Part shown: positions 57,390 through 64,000 of the stretch, one piece after another | How the letters are laid out: each line of letters opens with the position of its first letter | How positions within the stretch are numbered: position 1 is the first letter of the stretch | Position numbers and translations under genes: made by a program | Notes under the pieces: generated by a model | Told to the model about the DNA's origin: nothing | Databases searched by the model: none | What the model saw: the letters and a program-made list of their open reading frames with translations, nothing else | DNA from: Paenibacillus elgii NBRC 100335 | GTDB taxonomy: Bacteria; Bacillota; Bacilli; Paenibacillales; NBRC-103111 | DNA: 64,000 nt | Direction: 5' to 3' | Assembly (NCBI RefSeq): GCF_004000865.1 | Contig: NZ_BIMB01000016.1 | Location: 1-64,000 of the forward strand

Positions 57390-59459
57390 TTAAGGAACAA
57401 ATAGAACCTTGTCAATGAAAAAGGAGGCTTCTTGGCGAAGCAAAGGTGCTTTGGAGCGGAAATCGACTGAACCGTCAGAATGGGTTATTGTGACTGGATC
57501 CGTAACTCCGGCAGCAACAAGCTTGCTTACGGCCTTGATAGCCGATTCATCGGTTTGCCCTGCTAATCGTACCTCATCGCCAAGCGGCCATGGAAGAGGA
57601 ATGCGCGTTAAGATGACGGCCATTTCTTCCCGAGTTATTGTGCGATCCGGTTCAAATCGGCCTCCGGGCTCATCCCCCAACCAATGATTCTCGACCGCTG
57701 CCTGTATCTCTTTGACCGCAAAATGGTGCTCGATATCCGTGTAACCGGATTTCGATTTGGAGGGCGGATAGCCGACAGCATGCAGCAGCATTGTGATGAA
57801 TTCCGCGCGGGTCATGGGTGCCTTCGGGTCAAAGCTGCGCCCATCTCTTCCATTGATGATATCCAGCGAATGGAGCTTTTCAATAGACGGTTGGTAGGGG
57901 CTTTCTTTCGAGACATCGGAAAACAGCGCTTTTTCCTGCATTTTGGGCGAATACGCGATCGGTGACTTGTCAGGTCTGTACATATAAGCAATACCGCCAT
58001 CCTTTTGTTCAAGAAATGCTATTTTGTTCCCGTGGTCATCCATAAACAACAAGGGATCTATCTTTTTCAACGTAGTCTTGCTATTCCCCAACTTGTATCT
58101 GTCTTCCACTACTAGTTGTCCGTTATTGTACGTAATTCTAGTCACAAATGCCGGGGTATGCAGGTCTCTGTATAATCCGACGTAACGAGCGGCTTGCTGT
58201 TCTGTCAGAGGCGATACCGATTCAGGCGTCTCGGTGCTCTTCGGATAATAATGGTTCATAAAGGCAGCATACAAATCCGAGCGCAATTCGGAATCATTAT
58301 TATAAATGACGAACAATCCCGTTTTGCGCTCAGGCAGTAGCCATGTCCATGTGGCATATCCGGGGATGTTCCCGCCTTTGCCGACGACATACTGACCATT
58401 CGACAGTTCATTGAAAATACTTTCAAATCCATAGCTTGTAATGGGTATGGCCGGATGAGCGAAAACGGAAAACTTGCTCATTCGCTGAACACTTTGTTCG
58501 CTTAATATTTGTCGATCTCCAGCCTTTCCATTTTGCAGAAGCATGATCATGAATTTAGCCATATCGCTTCCGGTGGACAACATTCCGCCCTGAGGCATGT
58601 CCGTAGGATAAAGGCCATACTCCGGGTATGGCGTGCCTTGCGGATCGTAAGCTGTAGCCATTCGGGCTTTAAGCTCTGGGGTTACAAGATCATGGGAAGA
58701 ATTCATGCCGAGCGGCTGAAAGATGTTTTTATCCATGTATTCATGAAAAGGGAGCCCGGTAACTTGTTCCACGGCATATCCCGCCAAAGCAAAAGCATAA
58801 TCGTCATACTGGTAGGCTTCCCCCGGCGTCCGGACGATGGTCGGCATTCGATCGATTAAGAAATCTCGAAGAGAAGTCTCTTGATTAAGAAGATCGGGCG
58901 AGGCGTCATCGTCTTTTTCATATGGGAAATCGAACCCCGTCATGTGGGTCAGCATATTTTCCATCGTTAGCGGTTTACCTGTCGAATTGGGTATTGTGAT
59001 ACCTCCGAGATAGGATTGGATGTCCTGATCCAGCTTGATCTTTCCTTGGTCAGCTAGCTGCAGCACAGCCGCAGCCGTAAACGTCTTAGAAATGGAACCG
59101 ATGCGAAAAACGGTATTGGAATCAACCGGGGTTTTGCTTTCTTTGTTTGCATACCCGTATCCTTTGGATAAAACGACTTGTCCGTCCTGAACGACGACGA
59201 ACATGGCACCCGGGACATTGAACTTTTTCAAGCTTTCCCCAAAGTAATTGTCCGCGAAGGCCTCCACTTCTTTGGGGTCAACCGGACCGCTTGGAGCAGC
59301 AGGAACAGCTGCAGGCTGAATCGCTGTGATGGTTTGCCCCTTAAGAGGGAGCTGTTCCGCACTGACACTATGCCCTCCGACTAATGTAATCAAGCAAGTT
59401 ACAGCTAGAGACGTGCTTAGCGTTACAGCGAGCACTTTTGAAACTCTTTTTTTGCGCAT
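57390..59459 (-). CDS. Secreted serine hydrolase (beta-lactamase/PBP class C fold) fused to SLH domains
   Basis: About 689 residues. Signal peptide (KKRVSKVLAVTLSTSLAVTCLITLVGGHSVSA), then a class C fold: SISK near 122-125, YDD in YQYDDYAFALAGYAVE where YxN is usual, and KGG in VGKGGNIPGYATW where H/K-x-G is usual. A beta-rich domain follows (about 415-500), then three SLH repeats (LFSDVSKESPYQPSIEKLHSLDIINGR; GYTDIEHHFAVKEIQAAVENHWLGDEPGGRFEPDRTITREEMAVILTR) that hold it on the cell wall. Likely a peptidase or esterase rather than a drug-destroying lactamase. ATG 59459 follows AAGGAG. Confidence 0.88.
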   Translation of the reverse strand: MRKKRVSKVLAVTLSTSLAVTCLITLVGGHSVSAEQLPLKGQTITAIQPAAVPAAPSGPVDPKEVEAFADNYFGESLKKFNVPGAMFVVVQDGQVVLSKGYGYANKESKTPVDSNTVFRIGSISKTFTAAAVLQLADQGKIKLDQDIQSYLGGITIPNSTGKPLTMENMLTHMTGFDFPYEKDDDASPDLLNQETSLRDFLIDRMPTIVRTPGEAYQYDDYAFALAGYAVEQVTGLPFHEYMDKNIFQPLGMNSSHDLVTPELKARMATAYDPQGTPYPEYGLYPTDMPQGGMLSTGSDMAKFMIMLLQNGKAGDRQILSEQSVQRMSKFSVFAHPAIPITSYGFESIFNELSNGQYVVGKGGNIPGYATWTWLLPERKTGLFVIYNNDSELRSDLYAAFMNHYYPKSTETPESVSPLTEQQAARYVGLYRDLHTPAFVTRITYNNGQLVVEDRYKLGNSKTTLKKIDPLLFMDDHGNKIAFLEQKDGGIAYMYRPDKSPIAYSPKMQEKALFSDVSKESPYQPSIEKLHSLDIINGRDGRSFDPKAPMTRAEFITMLLHAVGYPPSKSKSGYTDIEHHFAVKEIQAAVENHWLGDEPGGRFEPDRTITREEMAVILTRIPLPWPLGDEVRLAGQTDESAIKAVSKLVAAGVTDPVTITHSDGSVDFRSKAPLLRQEASFFIDKVLFVP

Positions 59460-59535
59460 TAGAAAATTCTCCTTCAATGAAATTGGTATAGGCTGGAGCG
59501 CAGGTTGCGCGTTCTTTATTGCTTTATTTTCACGG

Positions 59536-60477
59536 TTATTTCAAAGAAAAGTTACCCGTAGTTGTGCGAACTTTAAGTATGATTCCAGCGCCCCCATATC
59601 CGCCTTTGATCAGGTTTTGTTTGTTTTCCTCATAGCTTAAATGGGGCAGATCGATAGTCCCTTTGCCAACCTTACTTGCAAAATCGATCGCCAACGCTTG
59701 TGGCCGGTCATCAAAATTCACCACAATCGATCCGTCATTCGATTGCAAATCTGCGTTATGCAGCATTTCTTTGTACGAGACATGAATAGAACCTGACCTT
59801 GTGTTCCCTGATATCGGGGCCTCCCCGTTCACCAATTTAACGGAACCGTCCTTTGTATCGAAGGTGAAGGTTTTCGCTTTAAAATCCGAAGCGTCGATAT
59901 TGCCCGTTTGAGTCTGCAGAGCAATGGAATCTCCTTGGATTGACGACACAAGTGCCGCTCCATATTTTGTGGTTAACTCCAGTTTACCGGTTTCCAGCTT
60001 TTCGGTTTTAATGCTGCCGGACGACGTATTTAGCAGAAGTTCATCCGTTTTGATCCGGGCAACATGAAGGTTGCCGTGTGTAGTTTTGGCATGAATGCTG
60101 CTCCATCGCTTTTCAGGCAATTGGATCGTCAAATTGAGATCGCTCAGGGTAACCCCATTCTCGGAACCATCCAAAGGATGAATGCCAAGTGTCAGCGTAT
60201 TGGCGCTAGTTTCCGCGTTTACATTCACCCCATCCGCAATTTTAGACGATGCATTCCCACTCAAATGAATGAGAATTTCATCCGAGTTCCCTTGGGTGAT
60301 TTCCACTGTCTCGGCATTGTTGCCGTCAAGTACGATGGTATCGATTTTATCGGGCTTGATGCTTTTTTGAATATTGACTTGTTTGGTCCACAAATCTTGA
60401 ATATTTTGCAATTTCGTGCATGCGCATAACAACCATAGGCAAGCAAGCCACCCTATGAATATACCTATTTTCCTCAT
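59536..60477 (-). CDS. DUF4097-family (LiaG-like) lipoprotein
   Basis: 313 residues. Signal peptide GIFIGWLACLWLLCAC with a probable lipobox (L-C-A-C). The rest is a beta-helix of short repeats, e.g. STHGN-type turns: SSIHAKTTHGNLHVARIKTDELLLNTSSGSIKTEKLETGKLELTTKYGAALVSSIQGDSIALQTQTGNIDASDF, KTFTFDTKDGSVKLVNG, NTRSGSIHV. Such proteins often accompany cell-envelope stress two-component systems (LiaG next to LiaFSR); here a two-component pair lies directly upstream on the same strand. AAGGAG precedes the ATG. Confidence 0.85.
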   Translation of the reverse strand: MRKIGIFIGWLACLWLLCACTKLQNIQDLWTKQVNIQKSIKPDKIDTIVLDGNNAETVEITQGNSDEILIHLSGNASSKIADGVNVNAETSANTLTLGIHPLDGSENGVTLSDLNLTIQLPEKRWSSIHAKTTHGNLHVARIKTDELLLNTSSGSIKTEKLETGKLELTTKYGAALVSSIQGDSIALQTQTGNIDASDFKAKTFTFDTKDGSVKLVNGEAPISGNTRSGSIHVSYKEMLHNADLQSNDGSIVVNFDDRPQALAIDFASKVGKGTIDLPHLSYEENKQNLIKGGYGGAGIILKVRTTTGNFSLK

Positions 60478-60567
60478 CCATACTGCTCCTTAAGAAATAA
60501 AATCCAAACCGCCCTAAGAATTGGGTGCAAGATAGTGCAGAGTCAGCCCTCGTCGATTATGAGTTCC

Positions 60568-60640
60568 AATAAAAAATACTCCTTTCGTATCCCCACTACG
60601 TGTCGTGTAAAACCGTAGAATGGTTGTTCAAGGAGTATTA
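60568..60640 (-). terminator. Terminator of the two-component operon
   Basis: Minus strand: AATACTCCTT / AAGGAGTATT (60630-60639, 60575-60584) with an inner CTACG / CGTAG stem, ending in TTTTTTA. It separates the kinase gene from the DUF4097 gene. Confidence 0.65.
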
Positions 60641-60691
60641 TAAATGTTATATGGTTAAATCGAAGTAAACGGAAAACTAACAATAAGTTAA

Positions 60692-61777
60692 TTAAGATAA
60701 CGGGATCCTAATACGGACTGACGTTCCTTCCCCTTTACGGCTAGCAACGTCGATTTCTCCATGATGAGCCGCGATTAATTGCAGGGCAATCGCCATGCCA
60801 AGACCGGTCCCCTCACTATTCGCATCCGTTGTCGTTCCCCGGTAATACCGGTCGAAAAGTCTGTTGACGGTCTCTTTGTCCATCCCGATGCCATTGTCTT
60901 CAATCATAATGATGATTTGGGTCGGCGATTGACGTAAAGAAACGGTGACACTCGTGCCGTTTGGGTTATGGATAATTGCATTCACGATTAAATTGCGGAG
61001 GGCACGTTGCAAAAACTGTGGGTCAACGGCCATTTCCAGAAGGTCAATGTCTGCATGAAATGAAAGCAAATATTCACTTGCCCAGGGCGCATTAACGATG
61101 TCAGCCACGCTGCGTCGGATAAGCTCGACCATGTTGACGGGTTCTACATGAAGGGGCAAGCGCTGACCATTTAATTGCAGCGACAAATTCAAATCCTGGA
61201 TCAAGGCCTGCATATGCAAGCCTTTTTGATTAATTTGCTTGAGAAATTCCGTCTTGTCTTCTTCGCTCCATTGATATTTCGGTAACAACATCATCTCCGA
61301 ATAGCCCGTGATATAGGTCAGAGGCGTTTTCAGGTCATGGGAAATCCCCGATATCCATTCCTCTTTCATCTTGTCCATGGCAATCCGTTCCCGCTCATTC
61401 CGAGCCAATGTCTCCGTTAAAGTACGAAGTTGCACGATCATTTCCTCGTATAATTTGTAGGGCTGTTTCAGCGTTCCGCTTTCGCGGGAGTACATGCTTC
61501 GTTTAAATGGCTCTTCGTAACATCCTTGTGCCAATTGGAAAATCCAGAGAACAATATAATAAATCGGACGGCCGATAAACCATGCGAAGAATAACAAGGA
61601 ACCCATAAAAAGGATCAGCATCCCCAATAGAATAATAATGTCTGCTGTCGTGTTTGCTGACCCGCTTGCCGAGGGGATAAAAAATTCAACAGTCATGGCG
61701 AGTACCATACTGCCGCCAATGAGTATGACCGTGAAGAGAAAAAGAAAAATCAGGACTAAACGTATGATGAACCTCAT
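60692..61777 (-). CDS. Sensor histidine kinase (HisKA type)
   Basis: 361 residues. Two membrane segments (about 5-30 and 46-80) with a very short outer loop of ~15 residues, so it probably senses within the membrane or through a partner. A HAMP-like linker leads to the H box ISHDLKTPLTYITGYSEMM (His147), N box LIVNAIIHNPNG, G1 DNGIGMD, F box and G2 SEGTGLGMAIALQLIAAHHG. It phosphorylates the response regulator encoded just upstream; the genes overlap by ATGA. Confidence 0.93.
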   Translation of the reverse strand: MRFIIRLVLIFLFLFTVILIGGSMVLAMTVEFFIPSASGSANTTADIIILLGMLILFMGSLLFFAWFIGRPIYYIVLWIFQLAQGCYEEPFKRSMYSRESGTLKQPYKLYEEMIVQLRTLTETLARNERERIAMDKMKEEWISGISHDLKTPLTYITGYSEMMLLPKYQWSEEDKTEFLKQINQKGLHMQALIQDLNLSLQLNGQRLPLHVEPVNMVELIRRSVADIVNAPWASEYLLSFHADIDLLEMAVDPQFLQRALRNLIVNAIIHNPNGTSVTVSLRQSPTQIIIMIEDNGIGMDKETVNRLFDRYYRGTTTDANSEGTGLGMAIALQLIAAHHGEIDVASRKGEGTSVRIRIPLS

Positions 61778-62493
61778 TCGGAATCACTCCCGACGGGGGG
61801 GACAAATTTGTAACCAATGCCTCGAAGATTAACGATAATTTTAGGATCTGCGGGGTTTTGCTCAATTTTTTTTCGTAGTTTGGAGATATGAATGACAACC
61901 GTTTTCTCATCACCTGGCATAAAGGCATTCCAGACCTGTTCATATAATTGATGTGCAGTAAACACCTTGTTTGGACGTTCGCACAGAAACACGAGAAGTT
62001 CAAACTCTTTTGCCGTACATTGGACCTGCTTGCCATTGTGCTTTAACAGACCTGTGCCTTTGTCTATGATCATCGGGCCATATCGCATAACTTCTTCGCT
62101 TGTTGACTCACTGGTACGATACTGAATATGACGACGTAATTGTGCATTTATTCTCGCTGCGATTTCCAGCGCACTAAACGGCTTTGTGATATAATCGTCG
62201 CCACCGATTCCAAGACCCATCAGCTTGTCCAGCTCCCCGGAACGAGCGGTTACAAAGAGAATTGGAATTGTTGTGTAACGCCGTATTTGTCTGCATAATT
62301 CAAATCCATCCGTATCCGGCAGTGTGACGTCGAGGACGATAAGGTCGATCGATCCGTTCTGAACCTGCCTTAGGGCTTCTGCTCCCGTCATGGCGGTATG
62401 AATTCTGTTATATCCTTCTTGTTTCAGCACTCGTTCAAGCATGTTCAAAATGCCTTCTTCATCGTCCACCAACAATATGCTTTCGTTACGCAA
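61774..62493 (-). CDS. OmpR-family response regulator
   Basis: 239 residues, TTG start after AGGGGTG. Receiver domain: acidic pocket ILLVDDEEG (Asp10-Asp11), phospho-acceptor Asp55 in LIVLDVTLPD, Lys in YITKPFSALE. The winged helix is at about 140-232 (KEFELLVFLCERPNKVFTAHQLYEQVWN; KTVVIHISKLRKKIEQNPADPKIIVNLRGIGYKFV). First gene of a two-gene operon. Spaced direct repeats upstream are candidate binding sites. Confidence 0.94.
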   Translation of the reverse strand: MRNESILLVDDEEGILNMLERVLKQEGYNRIHTAMTGAEALRQVQNGSIDLIVLDVTLPDTDGFELCRQIRRYTTIPILFVTARSGELDKLMGLGIGGDDYITKPFSALEIAARINAQLRRHIQYRTSESTSEEVMRYGPMIIDKGTGLLKHNGKQVQCTAKEFELLVFLCERPNKVFTAHQLYEQVWNAFMPGDEKTVVIHISKLRKKIEQNPADPKIIVNLRGIGYKFVPPVGSDSE

Positions 62494-62596
62494 CGTTCTA
62501 CACCCCTAATCATGATTTAAGTCTCTGGCCTTTCGTTCAGGGTCTTTTATTGTTTCACCTCCAAAAGCGAGGCTGCTTATCACGCTAAGACTTATT

Positions 62597-62649
62597 TTCT
62601 CAGTCTACTACTTTTTTTTCTTAGTCTACAAGTTTATTTATCAGCTAGG
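62597..62649 (-). promoter_or_regulatory. Direct repeats upstream of the response regulator gene
   Basis: TTCTCAGTCTAC (62597-62608) and TTCTTAGTCTAC (62618-62629) are 21 bases apart, two helical turns, with a degenerate third copy near 62638-62649. Such face-repeated sites suit a dimeric OmpR-type regulator. Confidence 0.5.
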
Positions 62650-62769
62650 ACTTTATTTCTTTGATCACTTGTCCAGCCATTTGAACTTAACATATCCGCG
62701 AGAAGCGGGGACTGTGCTACAATAGGGTCACTTAAGGGCACACTTCAAGCCGACGAGAGGCGGTTACAG

Positions 62770-64000
62770 ATGAAATCACTACGTACCTTAGAGATCCACC
62801 CGTTTTCCCATTGGAGCTTGCGCTCCAAAACGCTGCTTATTTTTATGCTCCTCATTGCGATCCCGCTCAGCTTGCAGGGAATCATAACGTACTACGACTT
62901 TTCCATGTCCGTCGAACGCCGTACGGCGGATTACTCCGCGCAATTGGTCGGGCAAATCAACCGCAATCTGGACCGGACGTTTATGGAAATGCAGCGGCTG
63001 TCGCTCATGCCCACCTATGACCCCGGGGTGCTTGGCATCCTGCGCAAATACAGCGGTCCGGCGCTTGCCAACCAGCGTCCTGCCGTGGAGGATCTGGAGA
63101 AGATGCAGCTATATATCGCAGGGATGACGTACAACCGTCCCGAAATTCGGGGGATTCAGCTATTTGCGGGAAGCGGTTACACGTTCTCGAACGTCGATGC
63201 CAGCGCGATCCGGTCGTTTACCGATGTGAAACGGGAAGCTTGGTACGAACGGGTAAAGCAGGAGGACGGGGCATGGGTAGTCATTCCGAAGCACCGGCCC
63301 AGCTACTACTTGGATAACGGAGCCCAAGATTATGTCTCGGTGGCCCGCTTGATCCGGGAGCCGAATACGAACGAAGGGCTCGGCGTGGTCAAAATCGACT
63401 TGAAAGAGGACGTCTTCCGGCAAATTGTCTCGAATGTCAAATTCGAGGAGAAGGGCGGCCTGCTCGTTGTAAACAGCCGCGGCGAGCTGTTCTTCCAGCA
63501 AGGCAGCGGCGGTCTGACTCCTGAAATGATGGACGAGCTTCGCCTTACGACCGAGCTGCCCCAAGCTTCCAATGTCCGTCATATGAACATCCAGGGCAAA
63601 ACCTATCTCGCCATCGTCGATTATTCCGACTATTCCGATTTGAAGGTCATCAGCTTCATTCCCGTCGAATCGCTGCTGAAAGAGACGAAAGACTTGCGTA
63701 ATTTTACGTTCGGCATCGGGTTCATCTGTTTAATATTTGCCGGGGCGCTGGCCACCTTTTTCTCCTACCGGCTGAGCCGACCGCTAGCCGCCTTGAAGAA
63801 CAAAATGCTCCGGGTCGAACAAGGCAGCTTCAAGCAGAGCGTCAAGGTCGAGTCGCAGGACGAGATCGGGCAGCTCAGCCGCAGCTTCAACCGGATGGTC
63901 GAAGAGATCGACCGGCTTGTTCACGAGGTATTCGTTATCGGACTTCGGGAGAAAGAAGCCGAACTGGCTGCGCTGCAGAGCCAGATCAATCCGCATTTTA
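62770..64000 (+). CDS. YesM-like sensor histidine kinase (3' end outside window)
   Basis: The frame is open from the ATG at 62770 to the window end (410 codons visible). A first membrane segment (about 20-42: LLIFMLLIAIPLSLQGII) precedes a Cache-like extracellular domain of ~270 residues (SMSVERRTADYSAQLVGQINRNLDRTF ... NIQGKTYLAIVDYSDYSDLKVISFIP), a second segment (FTFGIGFICLIFAGALATFFSY), a HAMP domain (RLSRPLAALKNKMLRVEQGSFKQ) and the start of the His_kinase region ALQSQINPHF, where the phosphorylated His lies. These kinases usually pair with an AraC-type regulator controlling sugar uptake; the partner should follow beyond the window. Confidence 0.9.
   Translation, partial: MKSLRTLEIHPFSHWSLRSKTLLIFMLLIAIPLSLQGIITYYDFSMSVERRTADYSAQLVGQINRNLDRTFMEMQRLSLMPTYDPGVLGILRKYSGPALANQRPAVEDLEKMQLYIAGMTYNRPEIRGIQLFAGSGYTFSNVDASAIRSFTDVKREAWYERVKQEDGAWVVIPKHRPSYYLDNGAQDYVSVARLIREPNTNEGLGVVKIDLKEDVFRQIVSNVKFEEKGGLLVVNSRGELFFQQGSGGLTPEMMDELRLTTELPQASNVRHMNIQGKTYLAIVDYSDYSDLKVISFIPVESLLKETKDLRNFTFGIGFICLIFAGALATFFSYRLSRPLAALKNKMLRVEQGSFKQSVKVESQDEIGQLSRSFNRMVEEIDRLVHEVFVIGLREKEAELAALQSQINPHF

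Overview
The window looks like a chromosomal segment of a Paenibacillus-type Gram-positive bacterium. Evidence: strong Shine-Dalgarno sites with frequent TTG and GTG starts, tRNA genes without an encoded CCA end, Bacillales marker families (YqhG/YqhH, YqzE, YjdF, YkvI, HutP, LipM, D-alanine transaminase), copper-amine-oxidase-type stalk-domain proteins, an SLH-domain exoprotein and a YesM-type sensor kinase. No phage, transposase, plasmid or CRISPR genes are visible. Housekeeping parts are GC-rich; about 17.7-29.7 kb and the tract near 55.8 kb look AT-richer.

Layout. 0-11 kb: end of a YhaN-like ATPase, a DMT exporter, an SDR dehydrogenase, YkvI, DedA, a lipoprotein, xpt, cobinamide salvage (cbiZ), small membrane proteins including an unlisted 34-residue peptide, and an LCP cell-wall ligase. 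11-15.8 kb: tRNA-Leu, an Rrf2 regulator followed by a decayed MFS gene and a thioredoxin-reductase-like gene, DinB, MerR and a second DMT exporter. 15.8-31.4 kb: a segment bounded by two nearly identical 140-bp tRNA-Leu copies in direct orientation. It carries a divergent reductase/TetR pair and an 11-gene carbohydrate locus: two paralogous solute-binding lipoproteins, two permeases, two LacI regulators, a YdjC/ChbG deacetylase, a PfkB kinase, a GH13 sucrose-phosphorylase-type enzyme, an HSL-type esterase and a Nif3-like protein. No ABC ATPase is present, so a shared one (MsmX-type) is presumably used.

31.5-49 kb: metallophosphoesterase and G1 glutamic peptidase; MerR plus MFS; hutP-hutH with a HutP-type leader; GNAT; Hsp20; argS; yjdF behind a probable azaaromatic riboswitch; yqzE; yqhG-yqhH; lipM; dat. 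49-64 kb: B12-dependent ribonucleotide reductase with NrdR-type boxes; a drug-exporter/TetR pair with two operators in facing promoters; a possible unassigned structured RNA; a DUF2089 operon behind a large AT-rich palindrome; a decayed yqzE copy; a serine hydrolase fused to SLH domains; a DUF4097 lipoprotein; an OmpR-type two-component system; and a YesM-like kinase cut by the window end.

The best candidate for an undescribed system is the carbohydrate locus: importer, phosphorylase, deacetylase, esterase and Nif3-like protein together suggest uptake and phosphorolysis of an acylated glucoside. Its phosphorylase has, at two specificity positions, residues I associate with sucrose-6'-phosphate phosphorylases rather than sucrose phosphorylases. 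All family names come from reading the sequence; no search was run.
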